Positions 25,645-38,424 are shown, numbered from the stretch's first letter. The stretch is DNA of 64,000 bases from Lactarius indigo (GCA_025766275.1 JAFKAC010000052.1:1-64000), one strand, 5' to 3'. Notes: generated by a model from the sequence alone, not told the origin. Program-made: numbers and translations.

Positions 25645-26970
25645 CTACCAGTCGAGGACCGGGGGGAAGAACTTGGCGATGAGCCGCTCATAGTATGGGC
25701 GGAGGGCCTCAGCGTTGACAGGATCGTCGCTCTTGCTGTATAAGTCGTAGGGGTTGAACGCGCGCACCGCAGCAAGGGCGCGCTTGTCCTTTTCGTTTGT
25801 GAGGTGCGAGTATGCGCCCTCTCGGTGCCATCTGTACGGCGATTGAGGGGTCAGTGGATCTGGAATGTGTGAGAAAAGATGGGGTACTAACGGGTAAAAG
25901 CTATGGTAACGGATCATCGCGAGGGCCTCTTCAGGTAGGGAGGACTGTCCCTTCAGGACGTGATAGAGATACTGTAACCCCACGCTGCGTCAGTGGCATG
26001 CTCGGGGAAATCGGCAACCTAGATACTTGCCTCATCGTGGCCCCAGGAGAGCATGACATTATCGAGACCGCAATGTGGCTGGTAGATACCATGCTCTGTC
26101 GAGTAGATCCTATCGTGCGAATCCGGGTTTGCCTCGAAGGTCTCGGGGTATATGATTTTGTCTGAAAACTTGCAGCCGACGACGAACGTGTCCTGGAAGA
26201 GTTCAATGTCAGCTATGCGAGCCACCGCCAATTGAGACAATGCACGTACTCCGACAACGTCCCATTGGCCTTCCGACTCGAAGAGGAAGAGCAACTTCCC
26301 GAGATCGTGGACGAGTCCAGTCACTTGCATCCACTCGGGTTTCCCATCGCGGCGAATGGCCTCCGCGGTTTGGAGCAGATGTTCGATCTGTGACAAGCTG
26401 GTCTGGAAAGCGAGGAGCAAAGTGGCGTCAGTGGCGGTGTTCACTCGCGATCGATGTCGCGGAGCGGAGGCTCACATCTGGGTCGGACTCGTCCACGAGG
26501 GTGTTGAGCATCTCCATGGCCTCCCAGATGCCCATGCGGGCACGGCGGCGGCTCTTGAAGTTGACTCGGGCCTGAATGTTGAAAGCAACAGTCTGTTTTT
26601 CTGTGGTGGTGGTTTGCCACGTGAACAGGGTGAGATGGCGCCGCCGCAAAAAAAATCAGGCACGCCATCGTACCATGTTGCTCCTTATAGAAATTTTTGA
26701 CACGATCGCAGGCATCGTCGTATTGACGGAACCGTGCCTTGTCCTTCTCGGCGTCGAACTCGGATTCCTCGTCCCAAAGCTTCAGCATTTGGACGTTCAC
26801 TGTTGGGCAGTGTCAGATGTCTGTGGCCCCGCGGTCAAGAGCGTCGGTGCGCTACACCAACCTTCGTCGACAGCGTCGGAAATCTCGTCGAATTCACGAC
26901 CGTCGCGCTTCTTGGTGGCGACCTGGGTGGCGTTGGTGGTGGTGGTGGTGTTGGTAGTGAGGGCGGGCAT
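25645..26970 (-). CDS. MIOX: myo-Inositol oxygenase
   Basis: Non-haem di-iron oxygenase (EC 1.13.99.1) that cleaves myo-inositol with O2 to D-glucuronate, the first step of inositol catabolism in the cytosol. Seven exons: 26862-26970, 26674-26799, 26476-26600, 26250-26402, 26031-26192, 25892-25971 and 25645-25831, giving 313 residues in an unbroken frame. Iron-ligand motifs are present: [13 protein letters not shown] (first His), [13 protein letters not shown] (His-Asp), [26 protein letters not shown], and [16 protein letters not shown]. The C-terminus is the family-typical KFFPPVLDW. The N-terminus (MPAL plus a Thr/Asn run) is a low-complexity leader. The fifth intron, 25972-26030, has a GC donor (GAG/GCAAGT) instead of GT. 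Transcribed convergently with the phosphatase gene. Confidence 0.97.
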
Positions 26971-29900
26971 TATAGAGAAGTGAAGTGGTTGGTTTTGGTT
27001 GGTTGTGGTAAGTCTGAGTAACTCGACAGAGGGCTGTAGTTGTGCTGAAAAATTCGGTACGAGATGGTGCCCTTTTGAATGAAGCGGGGCACTGGCGTCT
27101 ACGCACAGATCTTGTGTCGATGGTGTGCGGCAACAGTAGGGGTAAGATCCTGGTGGAGAAGCAACAAACCGTCTTGGACGCACAAGGAGAAACGCGCCCC
27201 TCAGCTGGGCAGTCCCCGGGAGAAGGCGAAACGATCTTCAACAGAGCGGAAACTCTCGGAGAAGCGAGCAAGTGCACGCGTACCGTCGTCCCAGCGCAGC
27301 TTGCCCCATAAATGGAGACTCAGAAGCCCCTTGACTTGGTTTCACAAAGCTAATGGGTAAATGACAAGTGTGCGATAGAATAAACTGGAAACTAGATCAG
27401 GATCAGGATCAAGGAGTCGACAAACCGAACTTCCTTCCGGGGGTGACCCCAAGGACCAGCGGCAGGCAAGAGGTCAAGCGAGGATACCCGGATTGAGGTC
27501 CCCATCTTAGGTTCCCCAATCTGAGAACCCGACTAATCAGATAGTGCCCTGATGAACATTCCTATTTGGGACTTACATTTTAATGCAATGCCCACGCATT
27601 ACGTCCGTGTGAAACCATGGGTATGTCGTGTTCAGCCATAACGAAATGCCCAAGAAATGCCTCCAGAGGCAGTTCGATTTCAATCAAGTGAAGCGATGTG
27701 ACGCATTGTCATTACTGCGCCGATTTTACTGTATGTCCTGTTGTCTGCATTCCGAGACTCTGTGGAGTTCTCGTTCTTTTTTTTTCGAGTTCCACATTGA
27801 CCGTAACGTTAACGAAGCCCAATGCGCTCCAGTTCGTCGCAAGCTTTCCCACGATGCCGGTGGTACCCATCACGCCGCTTGAATGTCCGTGGAATCCAGC
27901 GTTTGTACATTGGCAGTTAATCACCGCCGTATTCGCTAGAAAACGCTCCGGGACGAGGAGCGACCCATTAGGCGCGGGAGTGTTGTCTAGTTTTGGGGTG
28001 GCTGACAGCGTGGGGACGGGAGGAGCACGATCGGCACGAGGCACTGAGGGGGGTACAGTATGAATTGTGGTCTCGTTCGGTGAAATAGCCTCATGCCGAT
28101 CGGTACGTCGGAGGTTTTCGCCTATAGTGTAACTTGGATTCGGATGGCCTGAAATTTCGAAAGGCGGCTGCAGTGGTGTTCCCGCTTCACTCGAAGAACA
28201 GTGCGAATCAATTTGAAGGCATACCCGCGAACAACGGGGATGAAGTTGGCCCAGCAAAATAACAGGATCACTCCAAATCATACAGATTGACACGCATGGG
28301 TTCACGTTGAGACCCTCCGACAGATGACTCGAGCCGATCCTCTTTCCACTTGGAGATCTTTGGGCGTTCAACCCGCAAGTGCGGGCAGACCGCAACGCGG
28401 ATCGACGGGGCGGAGCCCGTTGCATTTATAATTATAGTGCGTGCCTTACACTCGCATGATATTGGCTTGGTACAGTAGCTGGGGGTAACCTGAGCCGAAG
28501 ACCTGAGGCAATCACCGAACTCCCCTTCGTCAACTTCGCAGCGTTCCATTTACACGTGCAAGAGAGGGAAGGATTGCCGAAAAGATGCCGAACAGTCGCG
28601 ACACGCGGTATCAACGATGCTTAATAACTTGAACATCCAGGTCATCGCACTGACATGATGTGCACAAGTATCAAATGAAAAGCATAGGGTGCCGCATCCC
28701 CTTATGGTGGCGTAATTCAGGTGGTCATGGCCATGTTACGACATTCTAAGGAGTGAGTGATGGTCGGAAGAACCGAGGCTGAAGCAAGGGCGGAAGCTAG
28801 CTGTATCAACGCGTGAGCCCGAGCTCGCCTGTGGGAGAACGGTCAAGATCGAGCGACTCCGGGAAGTTCGCCGAGCCAGGCGCTCTAACCATCATGAACT
28901 TGTTCTTATCTCGTTATTTTATAGTAACACCATGGTCAATCTGAGTTTGGCAGATTTTAAAGGTTGCAACATACAAGTGTCGCTCCGGTCGTCGGTAATC
29001 CAAAACATATGAGTCTCATCGTGGTTGGCCCGGGTCAATCATGTCTTTCGCATCTTCGACACTCTTGCCGAAGTTTCACTTCTGAGAGTCGTAATGGATC
29101 CTAAGAAAAAGGTTATTGGTGAACGGGCATCAAAATGTGATCTAACTCATGCGCACATTCCTTTCCGATTCGGAAGTTTATCCAACGAAAAGGCCTGCAT
29201 TTTCTTTCGGGTCGTGCTCGAAGACAGGTCTTGTGATGCCATCGGACGTGCTACCGATCGCAGAGTTGTGGTGCATTACTTGTGGGAGTTATACAGTATC
29301 CTCTACTGCGGTGACTGGGCCTTCGACCTTCCATCCTAAGTTCCACAGCACTGGTGATCATTCGGAATGTACAGTTTACGAGATGGAGGGCTGTTGACTT
29401 GGCACTTGGTGGATCTGGCTGGTCGCAAATCAGGTATCAGTTGTCGATATTAACTACTGTATGTCTCACATAAGTACTACGAGCCGGATACTCTCCACTA
29501 GGCTTCTGCAATGCGCCGCGTCGTTTGTCCAACGAATCTGATGGAGGATCGGTCGTAAGGGTGTCCGCCTTGTTCCTCTTTCGGGCATCGTTTACCACAG
29601 TAGTTTGGACCTTGGCGCTTGTCGTTGTGGACCACGTTTCATTATCACCGCCACATGTGTACTGTCATGGATCCGATTACCTCGCACTCTTTTCGCGGTC
29701 CGAGTCCAGAGCGTGTTTATCTTCTCCCGATCCACACAGAATTATTCGGCAGTCATACAGTGACGCGTACGGGATTGAGTATGAGGAAGGGGCCGAAGTA
29801 TTGCCCTCAGCTGACTACAACTTGGAGATCACGACGGCTACGACGAGTCGCCTACACACTAGGTTGATCAACAAATTGCCGAAGTTTGACCTCTGGTACA

Positions 29901-30043
29901 GGTGGCTAGGCGAGCGCTGACGCGCATACGCCGCTCGCATTATTAATAAAGTAATTATCGCTTTTTTTTCTCTTTCTGCCACGTCGCCCACCATTTGGAC
30001 ATACCACCCCTTTCATATCCATATATCTTTCGATTTCAAGAGC
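26971..30043. other. Intergenic, only unsupported frames
   Basis: 3.1 kb containing the MIOX promoter and the F-box gene promoter. The longest open frame is 237 codons on the minus strand at 27712-28425. It has no domain, signal or family I recognise and is only a possible orphan gene. A 131-codon plus frame at 29525-29920 is likewise unassigned. Confidence 0.45.
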
Positions 30044-31882
30044 ATGAAATCTCTTCAGACCTCTCAAGTAGTAATCCTTCCCGTCCCTGACTCCTTCGAC
30101 GGCCCGATGCAGACGTTGACGAGAGAGCGGCTCCGGGCCGTAGGCGTTACGCAACATGGTTTCCGACGTAGAACGGCTGGAGCTGCTGAGAACGAGCTGA
30201 TGGAAAACGTGAGCACACCGGCCACTCTAGGTTTCAAATCATTGAATACGTCCGGTCCTCAGTCCCGACATGTAGAGACCGCATTGTCCCATGCGGTGCC
30301 CAGACGGGCTGAGCTCGTGAATGCGTCCCGGCCCATGAACAGGTTTCCTCCTGAACTTCTGTTCCAGGTGTTCGATTGCGTGGGCACCGGCCCTGCTATT
30401 CTTCCCCTGGCGCAAGTATGCCGTAGGTGGCGGGCCGTCGCATTGTCCTCGCCCACCTTGTGGTCCGTAATCGGGGCGTGTGCGCGTTTGGTTCCCCTGT
30501 TCCTTCAAAGGTCGCTGGATTCGCCGTTGCGCGTTCATGGAGTAGTGGCGCGCCACGATGATAGAGAATTCCTAGACTGCCTGCCGCACCTAGAGACCGT
30601 TATGCACCGCGTCGTCTCTTTTGAGGTCGATTTTTGTGCAAGGGTTCACGAACCATTTACCCGTCTGACGTATGCTGTTGCGCCAGCACTAGAACGTCTT
30701 TACGTCACAATCCCACCTCACAGCGCAATGTCGACTCCAAAAACACTCGGCATGCTTTTTGGCGGAGGCATGCCGTCACTGCGGGAATTAGTCCTTGAGA
30801 GGTGTCTTCCGTGGCCCAACTGTCTTTCCTTGTCAATCACATCGTTGACCCTCATCAATTCGAGTGATTTGGGGCCATGCGACAACCTTTTATCCATTCT
30901 GGAATCATGCGCAAACGTTGAGGTGCTCACGCTGCTCAACGCAATTCCAAACGAATCATCATCGACACCGGGGCCGAGTTCCGACCTGCCTGTCAGTCTG
31001 GATTGCCTACGCGAGCTTTACGTTCACAGCGTTTCTATCGGTATATACGGCATCTCAAACTTCTTATCTCGTCTTTCCTTCCCAAGGCTGGTGACAGGAG
31101 GGGCGTACCTTGCCATCCTTGGCTGGGGGGTCGGAAACTTCGGCGCGGACGCGCTCACATCACACGTCACAAGTATGTTCCCTCAGCCTCTCACCGGTCT
31201 CTCCATCGCAGAAGACACCCTGGGCAGCAGGGCGCCACTTCGCTTGAAGGGAGTAGTCGATGGTGAGGTGGTGTTTTCCGTGCCCAGCGCGCGCACGCTG
31301 GGCTTGGGTTCGCTCTCGCTAGAGAATGTGAATACTCTCACGTTGGGGCCCTCGCGCGGGTGGAGTGCCGTGCTCAGGGACAGCGCGAGAAACAAGCATT
31401 TGCTAGGTGATGACAGCTCCTGGGAAAGGCTCTTCACTCACCTTCCGGCCCTGGAGACGCTCGTCCTGTGTAAAACGGCGCTTTCGCCTCCCTTGGACGC
31501 CATCTGCAGGCTGGGCCGTATCCCGAACGGACCGGATCGTCTTCCGCACCTGCGCCATCTCCATCTGGAGGTGTGTGAACTGGAGCGCTGCCCGGACGAC
31601 GGGTCCGAGCCGCCGCACGTCGCCTTGAGGCGCTTCCTGCAACATCGCGCCCGCATCGAGAACCCGATGGTCAGCGTCAAATGCTACTGCGGCCCGGTGC
31701 CCCTAGGTAAAGAGACGGACGCGGAACTGCGGGCCCTCGTCCCCAGTTTTGAATGCGTTGCTACTTCGCTTGTCACGCAAGTCGTCGTTCCCCGTCGAGT
31801 GCGTGAGACGATGGATTCGGCACGATACCGGTCGTTTGGTGAGCCCGCCCGTCCTCACGAGAAATTGCGGTTCCTTTGCTGA
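30044..31882 (+). CDS. F-box protein with leucine-rich C-terminal region
   Basis: Intronless 612-residue frame. An F-box lies at about residues 98-140 (MNRFPPELLFQVFDC, then LPLAQVCRRWRAVALSSPTL and W), the Skp1-binding motif of SCF ubiquitin ligases. The rest has the irregular leucine-rich pattern of basidiomycete F-box proteins (for example SVEFEV/LERLYVTIPP/LRELVLERCLPWPN, LETLVLCKTALS, LRHLHLEVCELERCP), the presumed substrate-recognition part. The 97-residue extension before the F-box could be real, since ATG 30044 is in frame throughout, but an internal start at 30335 would give a protein beginning at the F-box. Such genes are abundant and fast-evolving in Agaricomycetes. Substrate unknown. 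The frame is intact. Confidence 0.9.
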   Translation: MKSLQTSQVVILPVPDSFDGPMQTLTRERLRAVGVTQHGFRRRTAGAAENELMENVSTPATLGFKSLNTSGPQSRHVETALSHAVPRRAELVNASRPMNRFPPELLFQVFDCVGTGPAILPLAQVCRRWRAVALSSPTLWSVIGACARLVPLFLQRSLDSPLRVHGVVARHDDREFLDCLPHLETVMHRVVSFEVDFCARVHEPFTRLTYAVAPALERLYVTIPPHSAMSTPKTLGMLFGGGMPSLRELVLERCLPWPNCLSLSITSLTLINSSDLGPCDNLLSILESCANVEVLTLLNAIPNESSSTPGPSSDLPVSLDCLRELYVHSVSIGIYGISNFLSRLSFPRLVTGGAYLAILGWGVGNFGADALTSHVTSMFPQPLTGLSIAEDTLGSRAPLRLKGVVDGEVVFSVPSARTLGLGSLSLENVNTLTLGPSRGWSAVLRDSARNKHLLGDDSSWERLFTHLPALETLVLCKTALSPPLDAICRLGRIPNGPDRLPHLRHLHLEVCELERCPDDGSEPPHVALRRFLQHRARIENPMVSVKCYCGPVPLGKETDAELRALVPSFECVATSLVTQVVVPRRVRETMDSARYRSFGEPARPHEKLRFLC

Positions 31883-33821
31883 TGCCCCAACTTTCGTGTC
31901 TTGACAGAATGATTGCAGTGGTTTTGTTGAGCACTGCGAACGCGGGCTCCCATGTCGTCCAGAATCCGAGGGCAAACCCCTCAATTCAAATATGGTTGTT
32001 CATACATCGCCTTGCCAAGCGGAGGCGTTGCTACCCCAAATAAACACATAGGTTGAGTAAATCGCGATCTCTGCGGGTTAAACTTAGCCTGCGTCCGTTA
32101 AATTGATGACATCTGCATCACTCTATCTTACGAACATACTATTTTTACCGGGCCTCAGCGGATACAAATTTACGTGATAATAGACTAGCAGCAGAAATAC
32201 GAAACCCTTTCAACGCAAAAAGGAAATTGTCCGGATACAATGTGTCCGAAATTACATTGCCATGGGGTTCGAGGGGCAAAGCAGCAGTCGGGCGATGTTG
32301 CCGCAATGAATCCGGTTTCTTTGTTTGTCGATCAGCGTGTCAATTCAGACACGACAGAGAAGTTACCTCCGCAACGTAGTGTATTTGACGGACAGATCGA
32401 CAAGCTCATTCCTTTGTGAGGATTGCGGGACGAATTCCGATCCACTATCATCTCCGCAAGTTTGGTTGCCAATGTTGAATATGTTCCGGAACGGGCACCG
32501 AGGGCCTTTCAAACTTACTTACCGTTCGTTGATTGACAACACTGGGGGGCCAGGAGGCGGGGCAGCGGCGCAAGGGCCCTTGCATGCACGGCGCGGTGAC
32601 CCGGCAATACTCATTATCTGTCGTCAATCAACTTGGGTTCCGCGAGAGTGCCAGACATGTGAGAAAAGAACAATGAATTGCACTGATTCGGCATCTGCTG
32701 GCGATAAGTCGTGCTCTCCTACCCTTCTAATAGCACAGTGAACCGATCTGAGCCCGGTCTCTTGAAGCCAAGCCAACTCAATCAAACGTGCGCGCAATTG
32801 CTTGCCAGCGGTGATGGGACATGCAATTTTGGGGCATTGTAATGCGTCACGTACCGGCCCGGCCTGAGCTGATGCTTGATGGGCGTCGTTTTCGAGCACT
32901 CGCTGCAGAATGCTAGTCCTCAAGAGAAGAACGGTGCTCGCGCCGAGGTCAGAGAGGATGGTGGGGGTGGAAGGTTGGGAAGAGATCTCATCTATAGCCG
33001 AGGCGTGCCGGGTACGTGGTGCGGATGGCTCGGGTTGCACCCCGCACGAATGAGAGATAGAATCTTGCGCGCTCTCGACAGGACCAATCGAGGGCGGCTG
33101 TGCAGCGTGCACGGACCGAAGTGTCCGTAATTGACACCTCGACGAGGCGGTTCAAGAAGCGAAGCCCTATTGGCATCGGATGTGTTTGTCCGGACGTGCT
33201 GGGTAACGTTGAATAGATGATTGAATCTGGGAAGTTACGCTCTCGGGGCCGAAATCTCCAGGTGTTTGCTTAAACAATGAGCGGTCGGTAATCGGGAACC
33301 GACATTACTAGTTCGCGTACCTCACCCCACTTCCGCACCGAATGAGCCGGTGAAAGTGGTGGCGCGCTCGCTTAGACATTTTGCAATGTCTTTGCTTCCA
33401 CGCACCCATGTTCGAGATGACCAGATTCCCCAAGGCCCACCGGCTCGTGCTCCCTGTTGCTTAGGGATACCCGCCGTTCTTCACATAATCCTAGAGCCTC
33501 GCGAGGGGACTATTGAAGAAAGGTAAGAAGTGATTCGGAAGGTGTGCTGGAGAACTACAAGGCAATGAGCTACTGTTGACCCCACAGATACGCCGAACGT
33601 GTGATCCTGAATATGACGTGCGTGCATGGGTGTCAGTGTGGGCCAAGAGGTACTAGACAAAGTAACAACTGCCCATTAAAGTGAGTCACGGTGTTCTATT
33701 GCACTGCCAGCAGTAGACTGATTAAGGTGAGACGATCGCTCGGCCAGCCAACGTGAGTCACCAAGTTAAAGTTACGGGGCGGAAGTGCTGTCCAGATCGT
33801 GCCTAGTGGGAACCAAACAAA
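31883..33821. other. Intergenic, no recognised gene
   Basis: 1.9 kb between the F-box gene and repeat A1. A minus-strand frame of 162 codons (32624-33112) has no recognisable domain. Nothing else stands out. Confidence 0.45.
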
Positions 33822-36162
33822 GGCAAGAGAACGTCCTTAGGAGGTCCCTCGTGAATTGCGCCTGCAAGGCAAGGCACCATTTCTCAGGGCAGAGTCCGAG
33901 GGCTCCATAAACGTCATTTTGCACATGCCACTCGACGCGAAGGGTTGGCGTTGGTGATCGGGGATGACAGAAGAGCGAGCCGAAATGCCCGCGACCTGGG
34001 CCACAGAACAAACAACCCATGGAGCCCAGAACCCGGCAGAGCCAGCACCCCGCGCGTAGTCCCGTGCCACGACACAGATAGCAACGGCAGATAGGATAAC
34101 TCTCTTCCCTCGAAAGACGTCATCACACGGATGCGCGCATCATCACAACTACAGTGAGCAAGCAAAGTCTAAATCGGCCTCGGGAGCCTGACCCCCGGTA
34201 AGTTAGCCTTCGACGTCACAGTGTCTATTCCAGAAGATTACCCCACCCCCCGCGAAGCACGCCGAGCAAGGTGAAAATACTACATCAGACGTGCTTCTGG
34301 AGACACGATCGGCATTTGGAGAAGCCGCCGGCCGGTGTGCGAGGCCAGGAGGGTCAGGTCTATGATTAGCACGCCCGTATTCAGGGACGAAAGGGAAGGG
34401 TGGCCCTCCTCGAGCGCCTTCAGAACGGAGCCAGGGTGGAGACTGGCGGTTTGTTTTTTCTGCTTCCTTGTCCTGGACCCTTGTTACTGGATTGGAGACA
34501 GATCTGACGTACAGCCCAAAACAGGGGCGGCGTACGAATCAGATCGACAAAAAATAAAAGACACACGGCAACCTACGATGACTTTGACCCACATCATGGG
34601 AAATACGTCTTCTTCTTGATCCCACCTTCATGGCTGAACTCGGTACAGCAAAGCTTGAATGAATGATAAGATCGCGAAGGTTAACTCACTTGGACAGGAT
34701 CGCCCGTACGTCATCGCGACTGCGAGATCAAACCCCACCGCAGCACCGAGAGGTTCCGGGCCTCCTCCCCTCCCTGGAAGGTTCTTGTCTCGCACGGCCT
34801 AGCCCGATAAATGAAGCAAGGTATGCGACTCGGTGAGTCAGAACAAACCACCCACCCCTATTCGCGCGTTCCCATCCAATCTCCCCCTTGAAAGCGAGAG
34901 GTGCACTAGCGAGCAAGCCCCGTCCGCGTGCGACGCTCTCTAATCCGCCAAGACAGATACGGCCAGATGGGCCCACGAGGGGGGGCCAATGGCAAGCAAT
35001 ACGGTGCTCTTCTCCCTGACGCATTGCGCAATGGCACACGCGCACGACCGACTCGGACCTCGTGGGCGGACGCGTGGCGCGACAGGTGATAACGACGGTG
35101 ACCCCACAGGTTACGCCGCGATCAACCGTCGCCCGCGGTGAACTGCGAGAAAAGAAAGACCAGGCGATGGGCCATTCGGTTAGCATTTTCAAGAATGTTC
35201 TGTATAGCGCAGCATGCACGAGCAGAGCACGAAGGTTTGCTGTGAGCACGACGCGGGATCCCAAAGAAGAAGAGGCGACGAGTTGATGGCCTCTCCGTTT
35301 TTATGGTGCCATGGGTGCGTAGGTCCGTATGTTGTCTCATCTCAGCTGCGGAGTCATGTTTCGGTGTGAGTAGGTGCAGATTTCGGAAACCGTGGACCCG
35401 TGGCTCAGACGACAGGAACTAGGCATGCATCGTAGCAGGTACATCGGCACGACACTGCTGTTGATGCTTCCGATTTTGTTACTGCTACAGTGAGGGAGGG
35501 GCTCTAAGCAAAAGAATGGGCAAGGTGACAGGCAAGCGACTCGAGATGCCATCGCAGCATTTAAGATCAGAGCTGCTCAAGACACAAGTTTTTGTCCATG
35601 CCAGTGGACCATTGACGGCAGTGGTGTAGTCTAGTTAGGGCCAAAGCGTGTGCATGCCCCAAGGCTTCAGCATCGCGAATCCGGGTCGCCCGCGGTTCTT
35701 CTTTGCAGAGCACCCCCAATCCCCATCAAGGTAACTGATCACACAAACGATAGCGCTGTGCAATTCACACCCTATTCACTTTACCTTTCTTCCTTATTAT
35801 GACATCTCAACTCGTGATTGACGCTTGGCACATCATAGGTGTTGCATGGGCAGTTAGTATACGATGATCAAGTACATACATATTACTCCAGCCTCGTAGA
35901 TACAAGTGGGGAAGCAGAACGAAAGACGAGTTGACGTATTCCAGCGTACGTCAGGAAAAGAAAAGAAAAACGGGCCACAGCGAGCCTAGATGAGAGGGAT
36001 TAGTCGCCCCAATCGAAGAGCGAACCAGGACTAGGCCGCGGCCGAGGCCCGCGGCGTGGATGATACGCGGCAGAAGCATTCGTCCCCGAACACGCTTTGA
36101 AAGAAAGAAAGTGCAGCCACTGGCAGGCGCGTGCATCCTAACGGAGCTCACGCAAGCAGGCA
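33822..36162. repeat. Long direct repeat A, copy 1
   Basis: 2.34 kb that recurs at 56500-59157 in the same orientation with few mismatches, many of them C/T or G/A changes. The left edge is near CAAGAGAACGTCCTTAGG and the right edge at GCAAGCAGGCACTG. No inverted or direct terminal repeats are seen at these edges, and no convincing gene lies inside. This copy carries the empty TA site (36139-36140) at which copy 2 holds a MITE, and a shorter GAAA run. Confidence 0.85.
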
Positions 36163-36917
36163 CTGTAACACGCCCGGCCATAGTAGTTACAGTAGCCCCG
36201 CACGTCTCGTCCCTGCGCAAGTGGCGGACGGAGTATCAGGCTGCTGGTCTCTGTGACCCAGTGCGAACCTGCCACCCGGAAGGTTCCCGCCGCTGACGGG
36301 TACTTTGTTCACTGGCAGTACCTCTGTTGCTACCGCCTGGTTCTCGTAAGTCTTACACTATGCGCCACTCTCAATTTCTTCGGTTACTGGCGCACAACTG
36401 TACAGTGTATTAAAATGGGAACGGTGACAAATCGTTACTGTCACGCTTCGTCACACCGACAGAGTCTGGACCAGCCTGAGTTAGTAAGCTACTCACTCCG
36501 ACTCGGAGTTCTTGACAGAGCTCTTCAATTGCTTCAAGTTATAGTATTGCAGGGCTTCGCGCGACACCACGGATCGCGAACTTGCGGAAGCATAACCGGA
36601 TTACTGGGAGTCAGGCTCATCAGTTCAGCACCAAGGCGCCACTGTCCAACCAGTCCCAGCCTGGCGGAAAATGTGCTGTCACAGTTTCAACTTGAAAGTT
36701 GACCTAGGGGACTGGCTATATTTGTACGTCGTCCATGCGATACACGGCTAAGGGCTTGCAAAACTGGGAATATGAGTTGTGGCAACTCCCGATCCATTGA
36801 TCCGCGTGGACAGCCCGAGAGGATTTTAGTTGACGGACACTGGCACGCGATGATGCTAACTACCCCGGGTGTCACGCCCCGTGACATCACGGTCACAGAA
36901 ACCCACTTCTCTCTTAA
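36163..36917. other. Spacer between repeat A1 and the inverted-repeat element
   Basis: About 750 bases with no recognised gene and no clear counterpart in the other duplicated unit. A 149-codon plus frame at 36253-36702 has no domain. Confidence 0.4.
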
Positions 36918-37034
36918 CTGTCCCAGCTCACCCCCCCACCTAACATGTCACGTGACATCACATGATCAACAATCCACAAACTCGGAACCAAAAATAAACT
37001 TTGGCTCGAAAATTATGTAACGTATCACAAACTC
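36918..37034 (+). repeat. Left arm of a ~115-bp terminal inverted repeat
   Basis: This stretch matches the reverse complement of 51059-51172 at roughly 90% or better, including the palindrome ATGTCACGTGACAT and the phrase CTCGGAACCAAAAATAAA. Once the 12.57-kb gypsy insertion is subtracted, the two arms bracket about 1.7 kb. That is consistent with a non-autonomous DNA transposon or fold-back element. A target-site duplication could not be defined. Confidence 0.75.
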
Positions 37035-37129
37035 TGTTTTTTTTTTTCCTTTCTTTTATTTGTGTAGCATAAATAAAGTACAAACAAATGCAAACAAGTA
37101 AGCAATGTGTGTGTGGCATTGCACGCAGC

Positions 37130-37556
37130 GTTCAACCCCCCATTCCCTTTTGGCGCGCAGCCCCTCCCCTCCATCCATTCCCCCCTCCCCTCCCCCGTGC
37201 ACACGCGCAAGACATGCAGGACCACGCAGGACAAGCGCCCCCACCCCCGTTTACATGCGAAGAGGGGCTGCAAGGTGGCACACCCCCTTTTTGCCCCCAG
37301 CCCCCATTTGTGCGCAAAGAAGGCGCAGGACAGGTACGCCCCCTTTCGCCTCCTCATCCCCGTCCCCGTCCCCGTCCCTGTCCCCGTTCGCATTGAACAG
37401 GAGACCCGAGCCCCTGCCCCCATTGACTCGCGAATGGGGGGGCTGCGCAGGAAGTGGCACCCCCCATTTGCACGCAATGGGGGTGCGACAGGTACGCCCC
37501 CTCCCCCCGCTTCCCTTGTTCACGCGCGAACAGGACACGTGAACAGGACACCCAAC
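37130..37556. repeat. C-rich degenerate minisatellite, left part
   Basis: Strongly strand-biased C-rich DNA with recurring phrases such as TTTGTGCGCAAAG and GGACAGGTACGCCCCC. The same kind of sequence resumes at about 50131 beyond the gypsy element, so the retrotransposon landed inside it. Open frames across it are low-complexity artefacts. Confidence 0.7.
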
Positions 37557-37560
37557 GCGG

Positions 37561-38413
37561 TGATACCCTAAACCGTCGCTAAACGCAAGAACGACCAGTA
37601 AAGGAGTGATATTGGGTTTGATAAGTCAGGGAATATAGGACCGATAATCCGGCCGATGGCGACTTTAACCAAAGGCGCACTGATGCGGAACCGAACGAGC
37701 CGAAGCCGACCGAGGTGAGAGCGATGTAGTCTTAACGTGACGCGGGGCTGCGAATAGCCGAGGTATAGCCGAATACGCACACACAGGTGCTTCGCGAAAT
37801 CAAAATAGAATAGATGTCGTAGATAATCGAATAGTAGGATATGAGCGTATGAATCGAATGAGGTCGCTATGGGCTCCCCCGAAGGTTGCTGTTCTTGTAC
37901 CTGTGGTATAGAGCTATTTATGTGCTGCCGCTCGCCGACTGAATCCGCACCTCGCCGCTTTTCCCTTGCTGAACGTCCATCTTACTCTCCTGCCTTAAAC
38001 CCACACCGGTCTGATCCACTCTTCTCTGGGGTGTCGCCTTACCAACCCTAGGTGCTGCTTTGCCTATTCGCGCCATGGCCGTGCCTGTGATTCTGCTCGG
38101 CCGCTCCGGTATGTTGTTATTCGCCATGTCGGCCCTGATCGGTTTCTGGGGCTTTCACATGTTCCGCGCTAATATAGGCACCGTCCCGTACCCCGCGCTG
38201 GGGCCGCACCCGTGATTGCAGCAGTAGGCTACCGTTCGCATATGCGGCTAGAATATTCGGGCGTCTCGGCCCATCACCACGGGCCGCTCTTCCCGCCGCC
38301 GAGAGTGACCGATCGCAGTACTCTAGACGGGCCGGTTGGGCCGGTCTGCCGCATATTGTCGTATTAGCTTAGATTAGCGAAAATTAACGCTTAGCGGCGC
38401 GCCAGGTGTATCA
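37561..38413 (-). repeat. 3' LTR of the gypsy element
   Basis: 853 bp, identical in length to the 5' LTR at 49274-50126. The two differ at 15 positions, all transitions at CpG-derived sites. This LTR also lies directly upstream of the first antisense gene (183 bp to its start codon), so antisense transcription out of it could drive that gene. Confidence 0.97.
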
Positions 38414-38424
38414 TTTCCCCTCTT
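38414..38424 (-). promoter_or_regulatory. Polypurine tract for plus-strand DNA priming
   Basis: On the minus strand this reads AAGAGGGGAAA immediately before the 3' LTR, the expected position and composition of the retroelement PPT. Confidence 0.85.

Noticed and set aside
27712..28425. 237-codon minus-strand open frame
   Set aside because: No recognisable domain, signal or intron logic. Kept only as a note in the intergenic entry.
34335..34619. 94-codon frame shared by repeat A1 and A2 (34335-34619, 57011-57295)
   Set aside because: The differences I checked between the copies change amino acids (Ser/Asn, Val/Ile, Thr/Ala) with no excess of silent changes, and no domain or start context supports a gene. 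Shared only because the DNA is duplicated.
37088..37571. Long open frames on both strands in the C-rich block
   Set aside because: Produced by base composition (Pro/Arg/Gly-rich in all frames), not by coding constraint.
38041..38130. Short open frames inside the two LTRs (conserved between them)
   Set aside because: Identity is expected because the LTRs were made from one template; frames are 60-70 codons without family resemblance.
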